Source of the DNA: Marsupella aquatica
Taxonomy: Eukaryota; Marchantiophyta
Assembly: GCA_973895155.1 (NCBI GenBank)
Contig: OZ316898.1
Location: 13,950,001-14,014,000, forward strand
Length of the DNA stretch: 64,000 bases
Reading direction: 5' to 3'
Shown here in pieces: positions 23,160 through 34,089 of this stretch. Position 1 is the stretch's first letter. The number at the start of each line of letters is the position of its first letter. Below the pieces are notes generated by a model that was given only the letters and a program-made list of their open reading frames with translations, was not told where the DNA came from and searched no databases. The position numbers were made by a program, and so were the translations under genes.

Positions 23160-24790
23160 CTCCCTCTAGTGATTCGATGAATGATGCATTCTGTAATAAC
23201 TAATAAGATGAAAGACTAGAATTGACACTGCGAGCCAAACGAGGCACGACGATGATTGACTCCGGCTATTACCAGCTGTAGATAGGTAAAGTAAGTCTTG
23301 CTCCGGAGGTCCACCACGATCCCCGGCACGATCGTCAACCTTGACTTCAATGTCAAAGGCTGCAAATCATCTAATGACAGCTTCCATTCGAATTCTTCTT
23401 CTGGTTATCGTGCGAGCATACGCTCTAAAGTTATGTGGAAAATGCTATGGAAAGTACTAGAGGTGCCTTGCAAACAATCAGGCAGATTCAAAACTGGAAA
23501 GCTGATGTAATGAACTCAATTGTGTCACACTTCGCGTGCAATGGCTGTGAACAGTCTAGGAAAAAAAAAGTTGCAGTTGCATCATAGAATATAAGAGGAC
23601 ATAGCTGAAAGCTACAATCGAAAGTTAGAAGACGATGCGTGGTTATAATTCTAAACAAGCATCTCTAACACACAAATTAGGTCAAGAAGGTTACTAATTA
23701 TATCAGGTATTGTGTAAATAAATTTGCTAGATATACCTCAAGTCTTCCTTTGCTTGCTAGATTTGTCATCGTCAAATTTCATCACAAAATTGCAATGGCG
23801 TACCCAATATGACAACCATTGTAAATGACGTAAACAGCAAAGCATTTATGATTGCGACCCCGAGTGCGACTGGGACCACTTTGGCTGCCGAACGTATTCC
23901 CAGTTCAGTTTTTGTCGGGCGCAGTCTGTCTGGTTTAGGCTGTGCATTTTCCGTTCAGTTCTTTCAATCTCTTTTTCTAACGAAAACGCTGTCAGTAGGT
24001 ATTACAGTATCTCCGATATCTCTGTCTACTGTGTAGCACAATTGGCTATTGTGCGTCCTTTGTGCTTCGTACAGAGAGCGCATGAACACCCTGGAATGTA
24101 TGATATCTGAAACATATCAAGGGATTACAGTCCAAACATTTGTCCATCGGAACTGTAGTTGTAAAGTTCACAGTAGCAGCTTTGTGAAATTACGCACGAA
24201 GCCAATCTACAGTGACTTACTTGAACGTTGGTTGCACGTTTTGCATCTATATGCCCTTTCAATGTAGAGAACTAACCACAGGATTAGATGTTGGACAACC
24301 CACTATGGTGCCCACCAAGCCTGTGACCCATCAGACCAGTCGGACCACCATCGAATACAATCTGGATGGTAACCACAGTATCCTTCTTTGGTTATCAACC
24401 CTGGAGCCGATCCCAATATCCCATTGCAATTTCAGTCCAACTTAACAGGCATGAGACTCTAAATTGATAATTAGGGGATCATGGGAGTGGATTACGACTA
24501 GTCTAGATTCTAGAACCTAGCAGAGTCAAAAGAACTGGTTTTTAATTCTTACCTTTAGCAAAGCCACAAAAAAGGAGCCGTCCAATGATTGCATACCTAA
24601 AAACTTTACTGAGTTGTGGAACACGAGAGAAATTCCTGCAAAGAGTTAGTTTCAAAAACGTTTTTCAAAACTCAATTGAAAAGCTTATTGGAATGTCCAG
24701 GTATGACAAAGATTGTATAAAACCTGCCTCGGGATTTGTGGACAACGTCCTGTCAAATTCCTGGTTTCGAAAAGTAACTCAAATGCTTGT
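23160..24790. other. intergenic, no gene seen
   Basis: No domain-bearing frame or structured repeat was recognised. Confidence 0.4.
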
Positions 24791-24798
24791 TGCTGTTT

Positions 24799-24800
24799 TA

Positions 24801-24831
<31 letters not shown>

Positions 24832-24851
24832 TTATTTATATATATATATAA
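24799..24851. repeat. TA microsatellite
   Basis: An uninterrupted tatata tract is followed by ttatattta units and a second tata tract. Confidence 0.9.
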
Positions 24852-24859
24852 ACTAGCTT

Positions 24860-26063
24860 CAAGCAAACTTGGCGGCCATGTGTCTTTTCTATACTTTAGA
24901 AATAAGGAGCTGCAATAGAAGACTCAACTTTACTATGCAGGACATCCCCAGTCCATCTCTGCGAAGAGAATATAGTTGCATTATTAAATCTATGGTAGGA
25001 ATCCGAATTTAGTACTTTGCATGCAGTGACAGAAGGCTTATTTAACTAAAACAAAGAAATCTCAACATGGCATGTGCCAGAAGGCTAGGAAGAAATCTCA
25101 ACATGGCCTACACGTCGTTCAGGGCAGGGTGGCCACAAATGAACGAGTGAGAGGGAGTAGTTTGAGGTGGTTCCATGCAGCAGAGTCAACTTTGAGGATT
25201 TATGTTTGATCCCACTTCACAGACCGCTCATTTATTTACGGGTGTTCATGCGGGTCCCCCATGATTCTTCTGAAGCACCTTCCTAGCTTGATTCTGCGTG
25301 TTACACTAAACAAGTTAAGATGAAGTCATTGCACCAAGCCACCAACGTTACCTACCTGGAACACAATCTTATAAGTTCTATTTTGAGTTTTAAATACAGT
25401 GTAGACTAAACCCAACCAGGGTCAAATATTCAGGTCTAGGAAAACCCCTCTTGATAGACTTATAAATAAAAAAGCAATACCAAGGCCCAGGGGAACCTAA
25501 CTTGCTGAAGAACAAGGAGTCCAAGGCAGGCTATGAACCTCTGCATGCTGCTCAAGGAGGGCAGCAAGGATGAAACTAAAACCCAATGTTCTCAAAGAAG
25601 TCTAGGAAGCAGAGTTGAGATCCAGTCTTTAAATTATACTGTAAGTACCACATGTTTACCCAAGATTTTGGAAACCAACGACGTACTGGAAGTTTTGAAC
25701 AAAATTTGCCAGGCACCTTCTTTAATTATTCTTTAACACCCTACTTGCAGGCTCCAAATGTTCTCTAGACATACATTGATTGATGAAGACACTCAGATAC
25801 ATTGAGATTGAATTATCTTCATAGTAAAATTTCCAGACCCCATGAGGGCGTTTTTGAGTTCCTCTAGCAAGAAAGACCCCAGAGAGTTTTCATCTAGCTG
25901 CAGCATAGCTCACCTAGGTCAAGTTCATGTTGCAAAATTGAATCAAACAAAAAAATTGACCACACTTGAGTTCCTTGTCAACTTTGTTTGTAATCATTGT
26001 CAGGGATTTACAATATTGGATTGGAAAACTGGACCACTTGTGTCTACATTATTTGGAGTAACA
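24860..26063. other. intergenic, no gene seen
   Basis: A short duplication of gaaatctcaacatggc(at/ct) lies near 25055 and 25090. Nothing else is supported. Confidence 0.4.
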
Positions 26064-26755
26064 TGTTAGGCATTTACCCTAGAGTTACTATGTAACCACA
26101 GTTAGTCAAGTTGTAGTCAGGTGATTGGTTACGGTTAGATGATTGTGCAACTACTACTTACACTGTTGAGCAGGATTGAGTTAGTTGGGGGGGGGGGGGA
26201 CTTAGGCCCATTGTTATGAAGCAAGCCTCAAGGGTTTCACTTCCATAGAATCGGCACATCACATCACCTGCAACAAAGAATATGGTAGTTTTATTGGTTT
26301 TAAGGGAAAACTTAGAAATTTTTGTAGAAGAACTTTAGGGTCTTTTAAATCCAATTTGGAGTCTTGTAATACATTAGGGTCCCTTTAATCAAATTTTTTT
26401 GAATATTCCAAGAATATTCTAACTTTATAGGGTTTTAATCAATTCTGACATTTTAAAGGTGCAGGCTGGGCTTAAAAATGTCGCTGGTGATGGGGGGGCC
26501 TCTATGTAGTGAGACCCCCAAGGAAGCAAGCCGGGAAATTGGAAGAGCTGAGTTTATGCAGACTCAATAATTATAGTTGATGGGCTTAGAGTTGGTAAAG
26601 TGCTGCCTAAGCTTGTGTGTTTTTGTGCTTGGATGTAACCTCTATGAGGTGAACCACATATATTCTATCTTGACTACAATCTTGTGTATTCGATGGATGT
26701 TGCTTATGTGCAGGTATGTTGTCTCATGAATAATGGGAACTGTACTCAGCAATAA
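26064..26755 (+). mobile_element. old copia-type LTR interrupted by a MITE
   Basis: It starts TGTTAGGCATTTACCC. After the nested MITE it continues with gcttggatgtaacctc...gaggtgaaccacata, a decayed form of the block in the LTRs at 19203 and 20010. The right end is uncertain (near ctcagca at about 26750). Confidence 0.5.
26227..26522. mobile_element. hAT-like MITE copy 3, nested in an LTR
   Basis: The element is about 296 bp with ends CTCAAGGGTTTCACTTCC and GTAGTGAGACCCCCAAG. The flanking duplication is GAAGCAAGC or its last 8 bases (26218-26226 and 26523-26531). Internal text matches copies 1 and 2. Its place inside the LTR shows that it moved after that LTR. Confidence 0.85.
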
Positions 26756-26759
26756 CGTA

Positions 26760-28740
26760 CTTGATATTGTTTAGGCTATGAACTTGGGGAGCTATGAACT
26801 TGGGGGGCACTAAGTACATGCATCCCCCAGGGCACCTCCATCACTTGCAACCCTTATTGAGTCAATCATGTGGCATTTTCACCTTTTGAATCCTATACTT
26901 ATATACACTCTTTACTTGTCAGTCCTCTTCATTTGGCTCTTCACAAGCCTCTTCAAAGTGGAACAAAATCATCCTCTGGTTGTTTGCACGTCATTGACCA
27001 TGGTGTGGAAGTGAGTGGAAGTGAGACCCCTGAAGCTGTGAGAGTTGGTGATATCCGAGGTGGAAGTAAAGGAAATTGAGGGTTGAAACCTTAAACCCTA
27101 AACACTTTCAATTTGGAGGTGGAGTGAGGTGCGTCCCTACTGTGTGTCCACAAAAATTCCTAAGTCTTTCACTAATCCAATATAAAAAACCTACTTATTT
27201 GTGTTTTAGGGTTGGAAAGAACTGAGAACCCCCATGCATGACTACTAAAGTTAGAATTTAGCCCATCATTTGGAGGCTCCTGTTCAGTCTTTGACCTCTA
27301 TCCATCCAATTGAAAGTGAAATGTTGGCATACCTAGATTCAAAATCCCAAGCATATCTGGGATCTTGTGACATGTGATAGAATCTATGATGTAGAATGAG
27401 GGGAATACAGGCCAGTGTATAGGTACTTCGCCAGGGTATCATTGCATCCAAATATGGCAATCAGGATTCTAACATAAGGACTGGCTGCCATTTATATTGA
27501 GTAATTCTTCCAGAATCAGTCCCTATATGAGCCTTTTTACAATTGCAGGCCAACAATGGAGTTTCTCCCACTGTAGGTTTGCATTTTTTAAACTGCTACA
27601 AGACCTTTTCTAGGCTACACTGTTGAAGGAGGCTAGTTGGGAAAGTTTGAAGCATTCACCGCTCAGCAACTAACTGTACTTGCATCAATAGACCACCACT
27701 GTCGAAAGTAACTTGCCATTCCACCTTCATGGTCCCACAATAAACTTAAAAACACAATAATTTCGATCTCTGTCTCGTCCTTGCTTGTTCCATCCAGAGG
27801 GACAGGTTTATTGTACTCCTGGCTTCTATGAGACCATTTAATTCAAGGGCCTCTGCTCAGTTTCCCCCCACCCCCCAAAAAACAACGATAATTGGGACCA
27901 CCTTTGCTGTCTTGGCTCAAACAATAAATTGTGCCAAAGACGTGCCAAAGACATTTTAGACTCCCTTGATAACTGCAAGCGAGCTTCTCTGCAGTCAATT
28001 TTTTCCAGGCAATTGTCCAAACCTTACATGAAAATTGCTCTCGAGACCTGCACCAAAACAAAATTACCTAAAGTTGCCAATAACTTATCTCGACGAGTCC
28101 TGTGACCAAACTGACTGTCACAGTTGGCTGAACAAAATGTGTACAATATATTTTCAATAATTTCTAGTTAAACCACACTGGCCATATGTAAGGGCGAAGT
28201 CCACAACTTCTCCTTTTTTTCACATTTCACTTTGTTCAGGCGATAAGACAGTTAATTTCCAGATCTAACCATCCTCATTAGATTTAGGAAAATCTAACAG
28301 CTCACATGGAAGCGGCCAAAAGGTCATGACACAATCTATTTCCCAGGAGGGAGGACTGGGTCAGGCACACTCCTTTCCTGAAATGATAACAAACATGGGT
28401 GGTCCATTGCCAACACCTACTGTACCACCTACGATACTTTTGCTGGAGGGAACCTTGCGCACCAGACATCGAAGCTTCTTGCCTGGCGATCAGGAAATCG
28501 CTGCTGCCATCGAATGATCAACCTTCGTTCGTCAACATAAAGTTAGTAACACACTACTGTACAGTACAGGATAAGTTTACTCAAGGAAGAACACAAAGGG
28601 CGACACGACTCCCAACCCTGAAGAACAAAACCCTTTTTTTCATTTCGATTGGCAGCAAGCATTACAATAGAAAGGTCGCAGACTTCCAGTATCCAGACTC
28701 ATCACGGGTGTTCGTAAAGTCCGTTACAAGCGCAATCGCA
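26760..28740. other. intergenic, no gene seen
   Basis: No supported gene. A poly-C run (cccccccaccccccc-like) lies near 27860. Confidence 0.4.
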
Positions 28741-28849
28741 TGTATAACACGATTCGAATTCGGCCCTGTTTTTGCGGATCAGCGGATTCCATGGATGGGA
28801 TGAGAGCATACCGCTCTAACCATTCGACAATTCCTCTGCCCAGTAAGTA

Positions 28850-29100
28850 CAGTCCCGTGGCAGATGAGCCTGCCTTGGAGAACAAAGTAAAGCAGATTGG
28901 AGAGAAGCTTCGTACTTACCTTCTCGAAGGTTGACTTGTGCCGTCACTCGCAAGGCATAATTCTCACGAGCTGCACAGAAAGCGCGAATTAATGGTGATT
29001 GTCGGATCGACAGTAGTACCGTATAATGCTGCCTTCTATTCAGTATTAATGGATATCTGGAAGAAATTGGAAAGTGGAAACCAGCTAAACATAACCCAGG
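28850..29100 (+). pseudogene. coding-like exon fragment, family not recognised
   Basis: A single frame reads SPVADEPALENKVKQIGEK, LRTYLLEG, a TGA at 28932, then LVPSLARHNSHELHRKREL, MVIVGSTVVPYNAAFYS and VLMDIWKKLESG, ending at a donor-like cag|gtgagt at 29100. The amino-acid composition is coding-like. The stop is one C-to-T change from CGA. I cannot name the family, and no partner exon was found in the surrounding DNA, so it may be a captured or isolated pseudo-exon. Confidence 0.35.
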
Positions 29101-29119
29101 TGAGTTCATATTTGAGCAG

Positions 29120-29910
29120 TGATCATCTCTAATTTTATCTGTTTTTGTTTGGAAAGGCAAACTAGAAATTAAACTCAGATGGACTAGCAAAGTTGTGGTT
29201 GATTGCTGGAGTGCTGGGTGTGTGCTAGGTGTACACCAAGTGTAAGGTAAAGGTCTCCCCATGAGGTCATTGTCCCAAAATAAAAGCACGTGGGCTTTGA
29301 ACCCAAGAGATTTCCAATTTAGAAATTGTAGCTGACAGGGGGCTAACTTTAACTTATCTGGAGATTTTAGTGGTGAGATAGTAGAAGCATGCCTTGGACA
29401 ATCTGCCAAGGGAAATCTTACGATTGACGAATCTCTCTTCAGCATAAAATTTCTCTATGTGAATGTTGCTTTGCTAATAAGGTATAGAAATCCAGAGGGC
29501 TTGAAGATTTCTTGAAGAACCTTTGCCATCCAGTCAGAGTAAATAACTGGAACGTATCTATTTTCAGAGAACAAACTTTTTTTTCTTTCAATCTTGAACG
29601 GAATACTTTACTTATATGTCAAGTAAAACCCAATAAAACCGGGAGTAAAACAAGCCAGACCCCAAATCATGAATGAATGAGCCAAAGTTTGGAGTCTACA
29701 ATTCTAGTCAAATAAGCCCTTCGTACCAGCATTTTCTTGGGCCCACTTGCCATGTAGGCTCAGTACACACTAGTCTTGAATGGCCCCCTTCTTGTAAAAC
29801 TACCTGCACCCATTTTTACTCATGGAACAGATTTGATCTGAGAGGGGTTTAAAAAACAATATACCTCAACTGAGGATAGTAATTCTTGGGGTAATGTACC
29901 GTACCGTACC
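29120..29910. other. intergenic, nothing identified
   Basis: A minus-strand open frame crosses this stretch but has no coding character. Confidence 0.35.
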
Positions 29911-29913
29911 CCC

Positions 29914-29949
29914 CTTCTTGGTATGTCCAAGGCACCACATACCAAGAAG
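29914..29949. repeat. perfect 13-bp hairpin
   Basis: CTTCTTGGTATGT is followed, after 10 bases, by its exact complement ACATACCAAGAAG. It is preceded by a gtaccgtaccgtacc triplication. Confidence 0.8.
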
Positions 29950-30107
29950 TTTCAAACAATGGAAATTTGGTTACGTTGAGGGCTCCCACCAAGTTTTTTC
30001 TTTCCAAAAGCATGAAAAAGTACTCAAGTAGTCTTGATATATAGGAGCATTTGCCATCCTCGGAAGTTTTACATCCTCGGAGGGCCTGACTCCGGTTTGC
30101 TTTGGTG

Positions 30108-30175
30108 GGAAAAAGTCACAAGTGCCCCTCATTTGTAAAGTGTGAAAAGTCACAAGTGCCCCTCATTTTGAAAAG
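30108..30175. repeat. 34-bp tandem duplication
   Basis: gtcacaagtgcccctcattt occurs twice, each followed by tgaaaag-type sequence. Confidence 0.85.
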
Positions 30176-30179
30176 CCAC

Positions 30180-31665
30180 CCTGAGTGTGTAGTGTGTTTT
30201 GCGCGTGACAGGGCTGACTGTACACGTTCATTCGGCAGTATCTACTGTAGGTTTCCAATGTGAAGCCTAACCTCAAAGTTTCATGCATGGAAGACCCAAG
30301 TGCAACTTTGGGCTGTGAGAACCAGAGAGTACTGAACCTTCCATTTGGAGCTGGTCCAAATGGTCTGCGCCTCCGTTGCCTTCACATGTCAAAGCCCTTC
30401 ACAATGTCAAAGCCCGCAACGTTAGTGGTTGGGTTTTAAGTATCCATGGCCCTTCTTTATTAGGGCAAGGGGAGTGGGCTGGTGGTCTGCTGCCTCTTTG
30501 GGAACACGTTGCCATTTCTACCCAGGCAATTGAGAGGCTATTGAGAGGCAAGAGGTGTACTCGTTCCAGTCAAACTATTATTTTGTTTCAATTCGAAAAA
30601 TTTGAAATTCTGACAACTTCTCGATTGAGTAATCTTTTTCAGCTTGGATACTGCTAGCCATGATTCAACTTTTTGTGCCATTAGTTTCTTGCTTATAATG
30701 ACAGACGTCAGAATTTTGAACTGAAACCAAATAATGCTTTGAAAGAAACAACCAGTTACTAAAGGGGTCTTCACCAGACAATGGGGGCCATTCAGATACA
30801 TACAGTACAGCTAAAAGGCCCGAATGAGATAGGATGATACCATTTTTCTGTGAAGCAGGCTACTGTTACCCTTTGGGAGAAGAATTTTGACTGTGTGATG
30901 GAGCAAGGGAGAAAAAGCAAAATGACTGCTACTTGATTGAGTAGGCAGTGTTTTATATATTCCAGAGAGTACTGAGCCCTTGCTCTTCCCTTCTCCTTCT
31001 TGGTGTTCGGCTAGTTCTTCCCTGCCTCTCTGGCCCGTGGGTTCTCTCCATCCGTCGGGTTCATGCAGAATAAATTGAAAATTTTACAATATAAAAATAA
31101 AAAATTCCTGAATGGAAAGTGTTGGGTCTGCAATGCATTCTCAGAGTACATTCTCATGTCTCTGAACTTCAAATGTCCTGCTCTTTGTGTACTGTTTGGG
31201 TAAAATGCTTGCAGTTTGAGCACACTGCCTAGAACAATTAGCAGAGCCTAATTCCAAAGAAGGGGTCCAAGGTGGGCTGTGTTGCACTTTGGTAGTCCAC
31301 TATGTACCTCACAGATTTCAACATAACTGGTAAAATTATGTTGCCAGGTACTTGAATTTTAGAACTTGAATCCAACCTTTACTAGCCAGCAAGAGCAATT
31401 GACACCTGGGAAGACCAAAGAACAAAAATGAATCATAGTCCTGAACAACAAAGAAATTCAAATCATCCAAAGCCATAATAACCTTTTTTGTATGATTGTA
31501 AAGGGTTTAGAATGCCAAAAAACAAGGGCACTGCCGCCCAGGACGACAACATGAACAAGCGATTGTGCTTGCTTGAGACCTTGCCCTTGCCTGTTCTGCA
31601 ACAAGGAACAGAGAAGGAAGGGACTTGGAGCTGAGACATAGGCAGAGTACCATTGATGGGTCTCT
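30180..31665. other. intergenic, nothing identified
   Basis: Only short frames without domain features. Confidence 0.4.
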
Positions 31666-31667
31666 CG

Positions 31668-31835
31668 GACTTTTTGACTCTTTGGTCTTCCTGAGAAATT
31701 TCTTTCATGTTCTCCCCTTTATTAGGTCTCCTCTCTTTGGGATCTTGTTATCATCACATGGGTGCAGTGTGATAGATACATAACTGTGTAGAGGGGGATC
31801 CCTATCAAAGCCAAAAATTAATTTGTTGGGTTTCA
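31668..31835. repeat. dispersed repeat shared with 57.25-57.41 kb
   Basis: The text ttttgactctttggtcttcc, then ctcccctttattaggtct and gggatc(t/c)tg, also appears near 57260-57335 with moderate divergence. Both copies continue into a cctatcaaagcc / gctttgatccc-like segment. The class is unknown. Confidence 0.4.
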
Positions 31836-32074
31836 AGAATAACATAAGGCCCAAATATTATTCTTTTCTGATCAGATTTTAATTTAGACACAAATACATA
31901 CACAGCAATATCACTGTTTACACCTGGAAGTTTAGAAGATTATTAAAATTTACATGACGATTTACAAGAATCACAAAATATTTTATTAATCGGGCCCAAC
32001 TTTTCTCATAATAATTAGTTTTTTGCCATAATTGAGATGCCGCTACCGTATTTTTTCTGCAACCCAATGTCAAC

Positions 32075-32257
32075 CGGAACATGTCATACTCTCATTCCTT
32101 GGTAGACTTCGATTTTGGCAGAGTTCCTTTGAACGTGTCTGATAATTTGTTTGAGCTAGTCAAGATTGATGGTAAACTCAACCCGACTGATGCATTTACC
32201 AAAGTGATTCCTTTGGAGAGTTTCTCTAGACACCGTGACGTATTGCAGGTTTTGTAA
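32075..32257 (+). pseudogene. 3' end of a Ty1/copia polyprotein (RNase H C-terminus)
   Basis: The frame ends ...NLFELVKIDGKLNPTDAFTK, then VIPLESFSRHRDVLQVL and a stop. The N-P-x-D-x-x-T-K and P-L-x-x-F segments are the conserved C-terminal end of copia RNase H. The sequence upstream of about 32075 does not continue the polyprotein, so this is a 5'-truncated element. Confidence 0.8.
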
Positions 32258-32448
32258 TTGTATCACAAGTAGAGTTTTCTTAACATTCATTGTAATTACT
32301 GATATATGCTCTTCTTCATTCCTATGTATTAGGCTACGGCTTAGTTCTGGTTTGCTCTAGTTAGAGAGGGAAATCGGTTTGGTTTTTGTCCAAAACTTCC
32401 CGCTGAGGGATCATATACATTGGCAATATTACTCTCCCCTAGACTAGA

Positions 32449-32462
32449 GTCAAGGGGAAGAT
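32449..32462 (+). other. copia polypurine tract
   Basis: The tract caaggggaagatt lies directly before the LTR start TGTTGGG, the usual plus-strand primer position of copia elements. Confidence 0.75.
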
Positions 32463-33063
32463 TGTTGGGTATTTACTCTTACGTCAACCAAAACGTGGTA
32501 GAAACCTTAAACAGGTAGCCTTTGGGATAGCGAGGCAATTTATTTATTTAGTATTTGAAGAACCTTGGGATAGGGAGACAATGACTTGATATTTGGGCCA
32601 CTATGATCCTCTATCTCAGGTGGGATAGATAAGGGTTGTTAAACTTGTAACAACAACTCGGACCTACTGCAGTACCTTGTTTGGAGAAATGAGGTAGTGA
32701 CATGATTTTTCTCAAGGAATCTCTACTAGTGCAAATTGTTGGCCGCGGGAGAAAAACACGTGCAAGTTCATGGAGAACTAAGAGACTAGGGAGCGCACTC
32801 TAAGATTTTTCTAGAAGTCTACCAAAATACTTGTTTCACCTTTGCTTCATTAAGTTACTCGACACCCTAGCAAAGAATCAGCCAATTTCAAATTGGGTGA
32901 GCACGTAGAAAGTTAATTCCTCTCTCTTCAAATTCTAAATTTGCCTACACGTTGGTCTATCCTAGTATCACTTTTATAATTCCAACGCTCAGTTTTGCAA
33001 TATATCTGTGTGATAACTTGGGATTACCAGTGTACTCAATTACTTACACTACACGGTCCAACA
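32463..33063 (+). mobile_element. 3' LTR of the truncated copia element
   Basis: A 601-bp segment starts TGTTGGGTATTTACTC and ends ACGGTCCAACA. Its six-base ends TGTTGG and CCAACA are inverted. It follows the pol end and the polypurine tract in the correct order. No 5' LTR was found in the window. Confidence 0.75.
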
Positions 33064-33064
33064 G

Positions 33065-33815
33065 AGAAAAACCCTGCCAGGGCCCCTTACACTTTTCTTG
33101 TAGAGAGCGCCCTACCGATGGGCATTACGTTGAATACAGGATTGTACCTCACCATGAAACGTGTGGCACTCGCAATAAATGAGAAAACATGCGCAATACG
33201 GCGCATTACATCACCTAATGGCGTGCGCCGATGCGGAGGGACGCACAGTCATCAGGCATCACCCCGTCCTCGTTACACAATACACATGCGCTACACACCG
33301 GTACACGGACGTGAAAGACGGGATGAGTAGCGGAATACTCGCCGGACATGTAAAGTATGTCAGGCACCTGCGTCAGTGCGTATGTAAAGTAAGTAGAGGA
33401 ATGAACAGGTCAGCAGTCAGCCCGCGCCGGCCTGACAGCATCCGTCAGTGATGAGTCACTCCGTCATCAGTCTGCCCCCAAAGTCTTCAGCCACTTTCGT
33501 TGTTGTTTTTAGTATTTTCAGTCGAAAGATTCAAGCTTTGGCCACACTCTCGTCTCGGGAATTCGGAAGGGTTCCACATAATCCACAGTTCCACACGCAG
33601 GAGCGGATCGGACGGGGTCATCGGCGGGGGCCCGCATTGCATGGAAAAGGACTAACCGGTGCTTGCTTGTCGGCCGCGTTGCTCCACCATGTAGCTGCTC
33701 CGGTCTAGTCTAGCTTCCTTGTCCTCTAGGTTTTGATTGGGAATCATTGACTCTCTCGTCGACCGATCCGCTCAACTCTCAATTCCCTCACCCAACAGTA
33801 CCCTAGTATTGTACA
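33065..33815. other. G/C-richer upstream region of the membrane-protein gene
   Basis: CpG-containing sequence (33170-33480) with short open frames lacking domains. It could be distal promoter. No TATA element was confidently placed. Confidence 0.35.
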
Positions 33816-33819
33816 GTGT

Positions 33820-34080
33820 CGTATCATCCGTCGGTTCATTGAATGGCTGAATATCTCATTGATCAACTCATTGATCGTTCTAAATTCATTTTTACCTCGG
33901 AAGAGTGTTTTTTATTTCAAACATATCGTATCATCCGTCGGTCCAGTGAATGGCTGAGTGACTCTTTTCATCATTCTAAATTTCCTTTCTCTTCCTCGAA
34001 AGAAAGAGTTTTTGTTCCAAAAAAATCGAAACTCCAGTAGAGTTTCCGTCGGTCCATTGAGTGTCTGGTTGATCATTCTA
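33820..34080. repeat. three ~107-114 bp tandem repeats upstream of the gene
   Basis: Copies begin cgtatcatccgtcggttcat (33820), cgtatcatccgtcggtccag (33927) and gtttccgtcggtccattgag (34042). Each has gaatggctga or gagtgtctgg followed by tgatcattctaaatt-like text. The third copy is partial. Confidence 0.75.
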
Positions 34081-34089
34081 GTTCAATGT

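Noticed and set aside
28816-29445. 209-codon minus-strand frame
   Set aside because: No domain. The opposite strand shows the better coding pattern at 28850-29100.
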